59,310 bases of DNA from Christensenella sp. UBA7588. Its GTDB lineage: Bacteria > Bacillota > Clostridia > Christensenellales > CAG-917. Under the pieces are notes generated by a model. That model was not told the DNA's origin. It searched no databases and saw nothing but the letters and a program-made list of their open reading frames with translations. Positions 49,186 through 57,512 of this stretch are shown here, piece after piece. The translations under genes were made by a program, and so were the position numbers. The DNA lies in NCBI GenBank assembly GCA_002478945.1, contig DLKM01000016.1, forward strand, positions 1 to 59,310, in the 5' to 3' direction. Numbering within the stretch: the first letter of the stretch is position 1; each line of letters opens with the position of its first letter.

Positions 49186-49213
49186 TTGACATATATGATT
49201 CTCGTGCTATAAT
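49186..49213 (+). promoter_or_regulatory. Promoter of the methyltransferase gene
   Basis: -35 TTGACA (49186-49191), 16-bp spacer, -10 TATAAT (49208-49213), about 43 bases before the ATG. Confidence 0.8.
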
Positions 49214-49255
49214 ACAAATATGAAATATGTTTCACATTATTGAGCGAGGATATAT

Positions 49256-49876
49256 ATGAACAAACTGAAGAAAAAACTTATGGTCAACGTCAAAGAGCCT
49301 CAAAACAATTTTTTGGGACGTCTTTTGCTTAAAAAAATGAACAATTATCATTCACTTATGTCCGTATGGGGATTGAGCCACGCTTCGTTCGCACGCAAAA
49401 ACCTCGTGCTTGACATAGGTTGCGGAGGCGGCAAGAACTTGCAACGTATGCTCAAAACGTCCTCGTCGCTCAACGCAATCGGAATCGACGTCTCTGCCGC
49501 GTCGGTAGAACTTTCCAAAAAGAAGAATCGCAGAGCGGTAAAAAGCGGACGTCTGCAAGTCGTGCAAGGACAAGTGGAAAGTCTGCCCTTCGCAAGCAAT
49601 TTGTTTGACTTGGAAACGGCGTTCGAGACGATATACTTCTGGGATTTGGAAAGAGGCTTTGCCGAAGTCTATCGCACACTCAAAAAAGGCGGACAATTCC
49701 TCATCGTCAACGAGGCACGAAGCGAGGAAGGACTGAAAGATTACGTTAACACAATCGGTTTTTCCGTATACGACAAGCCCGAAATCGAAAAAGCATTGAA
49801 AAACGCAGGCTTCAAACACATACGGATAGATTTGCACGAAAACGGCAGTTGGATTTGTGCGGTTTGCGAAAAATAA
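49256..49876 (+). CDS. Class I SAM-dependent methyltransferase
   Basis: 206 residues. Motif I VLDIGCGGGKNLQRM (about 52-66), AIGIDVSAASVELSKKK and the post-core LPFASNLFDLETAFETIYFWD mark a UbiE/Methyltransf_11-type enzyme. The acceptor is unknown. Single gene with strong promoter (49186-49213), GAGCGAGG-type site and terminator. Confidence 0.9.
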   Translation: MNKLKKKLMVNVKEPQNNFLGRLLLKKMNNYHSLMSVWGLSHASFARKNLVLDIGCGGGKNLQRMLKTSSSLNAIGIDVSAASVELSKKKNRRAVKSGRLQVVQGQVESLPFASNLFDLETAFETIYFWDLERGFAEVYRTLKKGGQFLIVNEARSEEGLKDYVNTIGFSVYDKPEIEKALKNAGFKHIRIDLHENGSWICAVCEK

Positions 49877-49948
49877 ACCGAAAACCGTAAGCAAATTCCC
49901 TTACGCAGTACGACAACTCAAGTAATCGATATATTCCCCTACAACGTA

Positions 49949-49980
49949 AAAGCACCGCAGATTGCGGTGCTTTTGCTTGT
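49949..49980. terminator. Bidirectional terminator between methyltransferase and lemA
   Basis: AAAAGCACCGCA-gat-TGCGGTGCTTTT between convergent genes. Confidence 0.85.
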
Positions 49981-49994
49981 ATGTAACTCAGTTA

Positions 49995-50666
49995 TTAAAA
50001 CAACACTTCTCTTGCTTGCTGTTTGATTTCCATAGAGGTTGCAAACGGTATTCTCGTCGTATAGCCTTGTTCTGCCGCAACGAGTTGCTTGATGTAAAGA
50101 GTGTTGATTTCTCTGTTCCATTGAGCGACTACGTCGTTGTAATGATCGCGAGCCGCCGTGATTTCATGTTGCAAATATTTGTTTTGTTGCATAGCATCCG
50201 CAATTACTTGGTTTGCTTGCAATTCGGGATAGCTCTCAACTGCAATTTGGATATTACGGTTGACAAGTTCGACTTGGTCGTTAAATTCGCTACGCTCTGT
50301 GTCGTTGGTTCTGCTTCCTCCGCGATATTGTGCAATTTGGGTAAGCGTTTCTTTTTCGTGTTCAAGCGATGTGTTCATAATTGCAGCAACATTTTTAAGT
50401 GTAACAACTCTTTGTTCAAGATAGTTATCCACTTGAGACGCCGCTTGTTGAATGCGTTGTTGCAATTTCTGGAAATAAGATTTTGCCTTCGCTTTTTTAA
50501 CGAGTACGACGATACCGCCGATAATCGGGGGCAAGAACCACATACCTACGTTGAGGAATGCTTTCCAACCGCTGCTCATTTCTACTGGAATTTGTTTTGC
50601 TATAACTTTAACGTCGTTACCTTCCTCAAGTTGAGGAGCGTTCATTTCATCCAATTCGTTTGCCAT
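49995..50666 (-). CDS. lemA: LemA-family membrane protein
   Basis: 223 residues. One N-terminal membrane segment (about 37-57) then the LemA helical domain: VDNYLEQRVVTLKNVAAIMNTSLEHEKETLTQIAQYR and the late IPFATSMEIKQQAREVLF. Topology is typically N-out with helices in the cytoplasm. The family is tied to envelope stress but its biochemistry is unclear. Longer than many LemA proteins (about 185) owing to an N-terminal acidic extension. GGAGG site; 27 bases after its partner gene. Confidence 0.92.
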   Translation of the reverse strand: MANELDEMNAPQLEEGNDVKVIAKQIPVEMSSGWKAFLNVGMWFLPPIIGGIVVLVKKAKAKSYFQKLQQRIQQAASQVDNYLEQRVVTLKNVAAIMNTSLEHEKETLTQIAQYRGGSRTNDTERSEFNDQVELVNRNIQIAVESYPELQANQVIADAMQQNKYLQHEITAARDHYNDVVAQWNREINTLYIKQLVAAEQGYTTRIPFATSMEIKQQAREVLF

Positions 50667-50693
50667 TTAATATTTACCTCCAAATATTTTCGT

Positions 50694-52439
50694 TTATTTC
50701 AATTCGATACGCAAATTGTGAAGTATTGCGTTTGACTTGTTCCAAGCATTGTTGCGGTTGCCTTCCGCTCTCTTTACGGTTGCGGACGAAACTTTGGTAG
50801 TCGGACAATACTCAACCCACGGAACGGGAACGTCGTGATAGTTTCCGTCTCCGCCGTATACGCTGACGTAATCCACCCTGTCTACGCCGTAGAACGAGTG
50901 TGCCGTGACCATAATAACGTCTTGGTCGTCGTTCTTGCCGATAAGCGACGTTTTGAGAATCGTATTCGTGACGGTATTCGGGTCTCTGAGCAACGACACG
51001 TCGAGTGCGTTTGCCAAAACGTCGGATTCAAACGACGTATAGTTGCGCTCGTAAGTATCTTTGTAGATATACTCGTGCGGTTTGTGTTGTTGATAAAGCG
51101 GTATCGACATAAGCGGAGCAAGTTCGAAGTACAAGTTGACAAAATACTTGTCGTTGTAGCTTACAAACGCGTCTTTACACATATCGATGTCATACAACTT
51201 GAAATCTTCGGAATCTACGTCGAAATCCCAGTTTTGTGCGTGGTCGCTTGCGATGAGGTTCAAAGTTTTGTGCTTGACAAAGTTAAAGTCGTCGCCGAAC
51301 GGAACAGGATTGGTAAGCAAATCAATCATATTCTTTTGAGCAAGCGGAGTAAACAACAATCTGAACTCGACTTCGTTGTCTCTGTTCGTAGCGTTAAACA
51401 ACGCTTCGAATTCGACGTTGCCCATAGACGTAAAATCAGAGCCGTTTTTGATGGCTTTGTTTTCCATCTTAGTCAATTTCTTTTCGGTTTTTGCAACGAA
51501 TTTTGCACGGTCTTTCTCGCTCATACGATGGACGTATTGCGATTCACGAGAGAATGAAAGGTTCGGTGCCGCTTCGTTTCCGTAAATCAATCTCGTATAC
51601 GAGTTGTAAACGGGCAACGGTTTTTCGACTTCTGCGTGCAAGGTTTGAGTCTTGGTTCTCGAACACAAGTTTCCGTCGCTGTCCGTATAATACTCAGTCC
51701 ATTCAATCGTCAACTCTCCGCGATAGGTTTGAGTACCCCAAGATTGTTTGAGTCTCCTCTCCTCTACAAACGGATTGCCGAGAATTTCGCCCGAAAATAC
51801 GCCCGTGGTCGATTCGTTCTTTTCAAGATTTTCCGACAGACCGTACTTGTTTTTCAACAAATCGAGTCTCTTGACGTTGAAATCGGGGTCAAGTTTGATA
51901 ATCGGAACGGTTTTTTGCACCAATTCCGCAGTTGCGCTGTCGCGATACAGCTTATAGAGCGGTTCAAGTTGTTTGAAGCAAGTTGCGAGCAACTCGTTCA
52001 TCTTTTTCTCTGTCTCGTTCTTAAGGCTCTCCGTATCGTTGATTTTCGGATTTAACTTCTTCACTATAACTACGATAAGCGCAATTCCGGCGGCGAGTCC
52101 CACAGGGAACAAAACGGCAGGTACGATGACCTCTGCCAAGGAATCGTAACCGCTAATCATAGTGGTAATGAACAAATAGAGGGTTATTGCAAACATCAGC
52201 AAGAAAGCAACCGTGAAAAAGATTGCTATACTTCTGTTTCTTTTCTGTTTTGCAACAGATGCGCCCAAATCCTCAAATTCGGCTTTGACTTCACGATACT
52301 TTTGCGCTGTTTCTCTGTTTTCTTGAGCGTTGATTCCGGAATCTTTTACCCAAGTGTCGAATAAACCGCAAGCATTGTCGTGAAATTGCTTTTTGTAATT
52401 TGCTGAATACTCTTTAGAAAATTCTAACGTTTCCGACAT
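50694..52439 (-). CDS. Large two-TM protein encoded with LemA
   Basis: 581 residues from ATG 52439 (GGGAGGA site); no family recognised with confidence. Helical N-terminus (1-70), two membrane segments (about 71-95 and 105-127), then a large soluble domain (about 150-580) rich in beta sequence, including FLVEERRLKQ-like and ELTIEWTEYYTDSDG strands and PIYQQHKPHEYIY. LemA genes in other bacteria often sit next to DUF3137-type or similar large membrane proteins, and this one fits that pattern by position and architecture. Likely works with LemA at the membrane. Confidence 0.8.
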   Translation of the reverse strand: MSETLEFSKEYSANYKKQFHDNACGLFDTWVKDSGINAQENRETAQKYREVKAEFEDLGASVAKQKRNRSIAIFFTVAFLLMFAITLYLFITTMISGYDSLAEVIVPAVLFPVGLAAGIALIVVIVKKLNPKINDTESLKNETEKKMNELLATCFKQLEPLYKLYRDSATAELVQKTVPIIKLDPDFNVKRLDLLKNKYGLSENLEKNESTTGVFSGEILGNPFVEERRLKQSWGTQTYRGELTIEWTEYYTDSDGNLCSRTKTQTLHAEVEKPLPVYNSYTRLIYGNEAAPNLSFSRESQYVHRMSEKDRAKFVAKTEKKLTKMENKAIKNGSDFTSMGNVEFEALFNATNRDNEVEFRLLFTPLAQKNMIDLLTNPVPFGDDFNFVKHKTLNLIASDHAQNWDFDVDSEDFKLYDIDMCKDAFVSYNDKYFVNLYFELAPLMSIPLYQQHKPHEYIYKDTYERNYTSFESDVLANALDVSLLRDPNTVTNTILKTSLIGKNDDQDVIMVTAHSFYGVDRVDYVSVYGGDGNYHDVPVPWVEYCPTTKVSSATVKRAEGNRNNAWNKSNAILHNLRIELK

Positions 52440-52791
52440 AATTTTCCTCCCGTTTTTTCTTGATAATACCACAAGACAGTAGAAAAATCAATACAAATTT
52501 GTATATTTTTTGTCAAAATAATACAAAAAGTTTGCAAACATACACAATATCCGATAATATTCGACAGCTTAAAAAAGTCTGTTTTTATCAAGCCAAAAAA
52601 ATTATCGATGTAAACAATCGACACGCCATTTTTATATTAGTTTATATATATAAATATAGAATAAAAAACAATAATAAAAGTTGCTTTCCGCCACTCGCGG
52701 AAAACAACTTTACCATATACATACGTTGCGCCGACAAACAATCGACAATCTATCAAAACCGCTAAAATCGGTCTGCAAACGTTTTCTAAAT
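52440..52791. other. AT-rich gene-free spacer with one terminator
   Basis: 352 bases between the ABC exporter and the LemA partner gene. It holds the exporter terminator (AAAGTTG..TTTCCGC / GCGGAAA..CAACTTT, 52677-52711) and the promoter region for the LemA operon, where no good -35/-10 pair stands out. Nothing else is seen. Confidence 0.6.
52677..52712 (-). terminator. Terminator after the ABC exporter gene
   Basis: AAAGTTG (52677-52683), TTTCCGC (52685-52691), GCGGAAA (52697-52703), CAACTTT (52705-52711): a 14-bp stem with a small internal mismatch, then a TTATTATT run on the minus strand. Confidence 0.75.
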
Positions 52792-54576
52792 TCAGTTGAT
52801 TTCTATATCGTCGCAGACGTCGGCGTCCTCGGAAAACTGTGCGTCGTACAATTTTTTGTATGCGCCGCCGAGCGCAATAAGCTGTTCGTGCGTGCCTTGC
52901 TCGATGATTCTGCCTTGATTTACCACGACGATTTCGTCTGCGTTGCGAACTGTGGAAAGCCTGTGCGCCACGACGAGCGTGGTTCTTCCCTCGCAGAGTT
53001 TGAACAAAGCCTTTTGAATGATTGCTTCCGTGGCGTTGTCGAGCGCGCTCGTAGCCTCGTCGAGAATGAGTATTGCGGGATTTTTGAGGAACACGCGCGC
53101 GATGCTCAAACGCTGTTTCTGTCCGCCCGAGAGTTTCACTCCTCTCTCGCCTATCTGCGTATCGTAGCCGTCGGGCAAAGACGAAATGTAGTCGTGTATA
53201 TCCGCACGTTTTGCCGCTTCTATGATTTCCTCGTCGGTTGCGCCCTCTTTGCCGTAGGCAATATTCTCCTTGAACGTACCCGTAAACAAGAACACGTCTT
53301 GTTGTACGATGCCTATATTCTTGCGCAAACTGTCGTTTTTGATTTCCTCTATCGGCTCGCCGTTGATGTATATCATACCGTTTTCAAGCGGATAGAACTT
53401 GGGAATCAAGTGGCAAAGCGTGGTTTTTCCGCCACCGCTCGCACCGACGAACGCATACATTTTTCCGTTTTCGATTGTGAGGTTTATATCTTTCAGCACC
53501 TCTTTGTCATCGTTGTAGGCAAAGTTCACGTCCTTGAAAACGATATCTCCGTCAAGTCTGTCGACGTCGTGCGCCGTTGGGCTTTCTTTCTCAATCGGAA
53601 TATCCATAATCGCAATAAAGCGTTTGAATCCCGTTACGCCGTCTTGCAACTGCTCGAAGAACTGAATGAGTGTCTGGATAGGCGAAATAAAAAGGTTGAT
53701 TGACAACATAAACGCCACCAAATCGACGTAATCGAAGTTTTCCGCGTCGTATATGCAGAACAGCGCGCCTGCAAGCAACACTATCACGTTGTACACCTGC
53801 GTAACGAAGTTCATACTCGACGAGAACGTACCCATTGCCTTGTAGGCTTTGGAACGCGCTTTGACGTAATTTCCGTTGTCTTTTTCAAACTTTGATTGCT
53901 CGTACTCGGCATTTGCGTACGCTTTGGTCACGCGTATGCCCGCTATGCTGTTTTCGAGCGTGGCGTTGATGTTTCCCACTTCTTCTCTACTCTTTTTGAA
54001 AGCCTTTGACATATTACGCCTGCAAGCAAACGCTATAATGAACAAAAACGGCAAAAACGCAAAGACGATAAGCGCAAGTTTCCAACTTATCGTGCAAAGA
54101 TACACGAAAGAGCCGACCGTGACGAACGTGGTTATAAACAAGTTTTCGGGACCGTGGTGCGCAAGCTCCGACACGTCGAACAAGTCGTTGGTCATTCTCG
54201 TCATCAGTTGTCCCGTTTCGTTGTTGTCGTAAAACGAATACGGCAATTTTTCAAGATGCGCAAAAAGGTCGCTACGCATATTCGCTTGCATCTTTACGCC
54301 CATAACGTGACCGTAATAATTGACGTAATAGTTCATTCCCGCTCTCAAAATATATATGCCGAGAAGCACCGCGCACAAAATAAGCACTTCGCTCAAAATG
54401 CCGTTGGGTATACTCTCTCTAAGTATGCGTTGGGATATAATGGGATAAAAAAGTCCGCTTATCGAAAAGATAAACGAGCATAGCATATCGAGGGCAAAGG
54501 TACCCTTGTGAGGTTTGTAATACGACACGAAACGCGCGAAAAAGCGTTCGTTATTTTCCGTCTTTCGTTTTTTCAT
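52792..54576 (-). CDS. ABC exporter, fused permease and ATPase
   Basis: 594 residues. Six-helix permease (about 25-330), then the ATPase with Walker A GASGGGKTTL (about 380), signature LSGGQKQRLS and Walker B ILILDEATSALD. MsbA/MDR-like half transporter that should work as a homodimer; no partner gene is adjacent. The substrate is unknown. The ribosome-binding site is weak (GGATAG). 53 bases after rluD on the same strand. Confidence 0.94.
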   Translation of the reverse strand: MKKRKTENNERFFARFVSYYKPHKGTFALDMLCSFIFSISGLFYPIISQRILRESIPNGILSEVLILCAVLLGIYILRAGMNYYVNYYGHVMGVKMQANMRSDLFAHLEKLPYSFYDNNETGQLMTRMTNDLFDVSELAHHGPENLFITTFVTVGSFVYLCTISWKLALIVFAFLPFLFIIAFACRRNMSKAFKKSREEVGNINATLENSIAGIRVTKAYANAEYEQSKFEKDNGNYVKARSKAYKAMGTFSSSMNFVTQVYNVIVLLAGALFCIYDAENFDYVDLVAFMLSINLFISPIQTLIQFFEQLQDGVTGFKRFIAIMDIPIEKESPTAHDVDRLDGDIVFKDVNFAYNDDKEVLKDINLTIENGKMYAFVGASGGGKTTLCHLIPKFYPLENGMIYINGEPIEEIKNDSLRKNIGIVQQDVFLFTGTFKENIAYGKEGATDEEIIEAAKRADIHDYISSLPDGYDTQIGERGVKLSGGQKQRLSIARVFLKNPAILILDEATSALDNATEAIIQKALFKLCEGRTTLVVAHRLSTVRNADEIVVVNQGRIIEQGTHEQLIALGGAYKKLYDAQFSEDADVCDDIEIN

Positions 54577-54629
54577 AAGATTGTAAAACTATCCGTAAAC
54601 CGCAAAAAATCTTTGCAAGTATTCCGTAT

Positions 54630-55538
54630 TTATTGATTTTTTATAGTTGTGTTTCTCAATTTATTGAGAACGGCTTGAAAATAATCTGGCAAATCGCACT
54701 CGAAACGCATTATTTCGCCCGTATGCGGATGGCTCAAAACAAGTTCTTTTGCGTGCAACAACTGTCCGTTTTTATAAAGTGCGGTTGAACCTCCGTACAC
54801 TTCGTCTCCGACAACGGGATGATGCAGCGATGCGGCGTGAACTCTTATCTGATGCGTGCGCCCCGTTTCCAGTTCGAAACGCACGAGCGTGTATTTGCCG
54901 TATCTCTCAAGCACGCGATAATGCGTAACCGCACGCCTGCCGTCCTCGTCTATCGCCATTTTTTTGCGGTCTTTTTTGCTACGGGCAATGGGCTTGTCCA
55001 CAACCCCTTCGTCCTCTTTGAAGTTGCCGTCGCAAAGTCCGTAATATATGCGTTTTGCGGTCTTTTTTTCGATTTGACTTGCAAGGCTTTTGTGCGCTTC
55101 GTCGTTTTTGGCAACCACCAACAATCCCGACGTGTCTTTATCGAGCCTATGCACTATTCCGGGGCGTATAACTCCGTTTATGCCGCTCAAACTGTCAAGA
55201 TTATACAAAAGCGCATTGACGAGGGTGTCGTTCTTTTTGTAAGAACTTGCCTGATGCACCACCATACCTTGCGGTTTGTTGATTACCGCCATATATTCGT
55301 CTTGATAGACGATGTCGAGAGGAATGTTTTCCGCCTTTACCTCGAGAACCTCGGGAGCAGGCACGTCAAACTCAACGACGTCTCCGACTTTGAGTTCGAA
55401 ACCGCTTTTCGTCTTTTTTTGACCGTTGACAAGCGCGCCGTCTCTTTCGATGACGGTCTTTGCGTTGGAGCGGGAAATTCCCCACTTCTCCGCAATAAAA
55501 ACGTCAAGTCTTTGGCTTTGAGTGGCGGTATACTCCAT
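54630..55538 (-). CDS. Pseudouridine synthase, RluD family
   Basis: 302 residues from ATG 55538, which overlaps the lspA stop (TAATG). S4 domain at the start (RLDVFIAEKWGISRSNAKTVI) and the catalytic PGIVHRLDKDTSGLLVVAKN with its Asp. It forms pseudouridines in 23S rRNA or a tRNA; RluD versus RluC/RluB-like specificity is not certain. lspA-rluD pairing is common in Bacillota. Confidence 0.92.
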   Translation of the reverse strand: MEYTATQSQRLDVFIAEKWGISRSNAKTVIERDGALVNGQKKTKSGFELKVGDVVEFDVPAPEVLEVKAENIPLDIVYQDEYMAVINKPQGMVVHQASSYKKNDTLVNALLYNLDSLSGINGVIRPGIVHRLDKDTSGLLVVAKNDEAHKSLASQIEKKTAKRIYYGLCDGNFKEDEGVVDKPIARSKKDRKKMAIDEDGRRAVTHYRVLERYGKYTLVRFELETGRTHQIRVHAASLHHPVVGDEVYGGSTALYKNGQLLHAKELVLSHPHTGEIMRFECDLPDYFQAVLNKLRNTTIKNQ

Positions 55539-56404
55539 TATTCTTCCTCTTTTTGCTCGGATTCTGCGGATTCGGTAGAATCGCAATGCGCCTCCGCACT
55601 CGGAGTTTCTTGCGGTTTAACCTCGTCGTTTGACGAATTTTGAGAGTCGTTCTCCGCATTTTCCGCAACGCTTTCCGCATCGTTATCCGCATTCTCTGTT
55701 TTCACATCGATAGCGGTTTTAGGTTGCTCGAAAGTAAACTCGTTTTCCGACTTCAGCATAGGATTGAGATTTTGAGGCATATCGAGAGGGTCTACACCTT
55801 CTTCGACGGTAGGATTTGCCGCCTGTTTTTCTTCAAACTCTTTTTGGTTTTTCTTGCCCTCTTTCACAAGCATAACTATTAGGACGATTATAAGCATAAA
55901 CGCCCCGACCGTCACGAACGAATCCGCAATATTGAATACCGCAAATTCTTTCCAGAAAGCAAACTCGATAAAATCGCGGACGTAGCCGAACGCGATGCGG
56001 TCGACGATGTTGCCGATTCCGCCTGCGGTTATAAATACGAGTGAAATGCGAAGCCACTCGCTTTGCTTGAGCGCAAAAAACAAGTACACCGCAAGGCACA
56101 CCACCACGATGCACGTTATAACGGTCAACGCAACCGTTTTGCCTTGGAAAATGCTGAATCCCGCGCCGTCGTTCTCGGTATAATAAAGGTTAATCAGACC
56201 GGGTATAAAGTCGTTTCTTCTGAAACCCGATTGCGTAAGCAAAAACTCGCTTGCATACTTTTTGGTAAGCAAGTCCGCAACGAGAATAACCGCTATCACG
56301 GCAAGCTCTACGAGCAAAATCCACCAACGGGATTTTATATCGACTTTCCACTCGGAAAAGAACTTCTTGAAATCTATTTTTTCTTCTTTATCGTTAAATT
56401 GCAT
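55538..56404 (-). CDS. lspA: Lipoprotein signal peptidase with long acidic tail
   Basis: 288 residues; the enzyme itself is about 160. N-terminal cytoplasmic extension (1-27), four membrane segments, and the catalytic pair Asp144 (GYVRDFIEF) and Asp161 (FNIADSF), with GNIVDR before them. Residues about 181-288 are a Glu/Asn/Ser-rich, probably disordered, cytoplasmic tail absent from ordinary LspA. It cuts lipoprotein signal peptides before the lipidated Cys; the phosphatase and GT-C-like lipoproteins of this window are substrates in principle. AAGGAG site. Confidence 0.93.
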   Translation of the reverse strand: MQFNDKEEKIDFKKFFSEWKVDIKSRWWILLVELAVIAVILVADLLTKKYASEFLLTQSGFRRNDFIPGLINLYYTENDGAGFSIFQGKTVALTVITCIVVVCLAVYLFFALKQSEWLRISLVFITAGGIGNIVDRIAFGYVRDFIEFAFWKEFAVFNIADSFVTVGAFMLIIVLIVMLVKEGKKNQKEFEEKQAANPTVEEGVDPLDMPQNLNPMLKSENEFTFEQPKTAIDVKTENADNDAESVAENAENDSQNSSNDEVKPQETPSAEAHCDSTESAESEQKEEE

Positions 56405-56413
56405 AAACGCTCC

Positions 56414-56797
56414 TTACGCTCTCAGTTGCGGAGGTATCGTAATCGTAACTCCCTGCGGCGCGAAAAGAAAAATGTTCTTCGTTATCTGTTGAATACTACC
56501 GCTCAAAGCGTACACCGCTCCGCTCATAAAGTCGAGAATGCGGTACACCGACTGTTGATTGAGCGTGGAAAAATCGACGATAACCTGCTCTCTCATTCTG
56601 AGATGGTCGATAAGCAGTTGCACGTCCTGATAAGTACGGGGAGAATAGATGATAACTCCGCCGTTTTGTACGCTTTGCACGTTGGGTTGCGAATAAATCG
56701 GCGCTTGTTGCGCAGGTGCCGTCGGGCGCATAAAAGGTCTGCCCGAGCCGTTTTGCACGCCGTCTCTCGCTTCGTTGCGATAAAATCTTTCGTCCAT
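56414..56797 (-). CDS. sepF: Cell-division protein SepF
   Basis: 127 residues. Variable Pro/Gln-rich linker (about 15-45) and the SepF core VIIYSPRTYQDVQLLIDHLRMREQVIVDF..DFMSGAVYALSGSIQQI, ending in FLFAPQGVTI. It bridges FtsZ polymers to the membrane. The N-terminal amphipathic helix is short. GAGGAT site. Confidence 0.93.
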   Translation of the reverse strand: MDERFYRNEARDGVQNGSGRPFMRPTAPAQQAPIYSQPNVQSVQNGGVIIYSPRTYQDVQLLIDHLRMREQVIVDFSTLNQQSVYRILDFMSGAVYALSGSIQQITKNIFLFAPQGVTITIPPQLRA

Positions 56798-56825
56798 ATT
56801 TATCCTCGTTTTCGTTATTTACAAA

Positions 56826-57509
56826 TTATTTTTGCGTATTGCCGCCCGCGTACACACGCTCTCCGAAAAGCATTCTGCCGAGCCTTATCATATTCGAGCC
56901 GTGCGCAAGCGCAATCTTGTAGTCGAGACTCATTCCAGCAGAAAGATATTGTATATCTTTTCCGCAATTTTTGAGGCATTTTGCGTCCTCGTATATGCGT
57001 TGAAGCCTCTCGTACAGACGATTGAGTTCAACCTCGTCCGACAGGTTGGGAAGAACGCTCATAACTCCCTCGACCTTAATATGCGGATACTCTTGCATAC
57101 TCTCGATAAAGTCAAGCGCACAACAAGGTTCGACTCCGCCCTTGGTCGCTTCTCCGCCCATATTGATTTCGACAAGGCAAGACATAACTCTGCCGTGTTT
57201 TGCGGCTTGCTTTTCTATCTCTTTTGCAAGGTCGATTCTGTCAAGCGAGTGTATCAATCGCACTTTGTCGGCAATATATTTGACCTTGTTGGTCTGAAGT
57301 TGCCCTATAAGATGCCACTCGTAACGCTCGTCGTATTTCTCGACGAGTTCCTGCACTCTGTTTTCTCCCAAAGCAAAATCGGGCGCAAACGCCTTAAACT
57401 CGTCTATCGTTTCTTTGGTTTGGGTTTTCGTAGCGGCTATAAGCGTGACGGTCTGCGGATACTTTGCAACCTCGTCGCGCACTTTTTTGACGTTGTCAAA
57501 AAGTATCAT
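56826..57509 (-). CDS. PLP-homeostasis protein YggS (PLPBP)
   Basis: 227 residues. Single alanine-racemase-like barrel: TLIAATKTQ carries the PLP lysine (Lys27 region), then GENRVQELVEKY, WHLIGQLQTNK, and the phosphate site GSNMIRLGRMLFG. It controls vitamin B6 and amino-acid balance. In Bacillota it is typically upstream of sepF, as here. Starts three bases after the GH36 stop. Confidence 0.95.
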   Translation of the reverse strand: MILFDNVKKVRDEVAKYPQTVTLIAATKTQTKETIDEFKAFAPDFALGENRVQELVEKYDERYEWHLIGQLQTNKVKYIADKVRLIHSLDRIDLAKEIEKQAAKHGRVMSCLVEINMGGEATKGGVEPCCALDFIESMQEYPHIKVEGVMSVLPNLSDEVELNRLYERLQRIYEDAKCLKNCGKDIQYLSAGMSLDYKIALAHGSNMIRLGRMLFGERVYAGGNTQK

Positions 57510-57512
57510 CGA

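Noticed and set aside
48960..49235. 91-codon open frame with a VAQQVEQLIRNQQVAGPNPA stretch
   Set aside because: It runs straight through tRNA-Thr; this peptide is the well-known false translation of that kind of tRNA.
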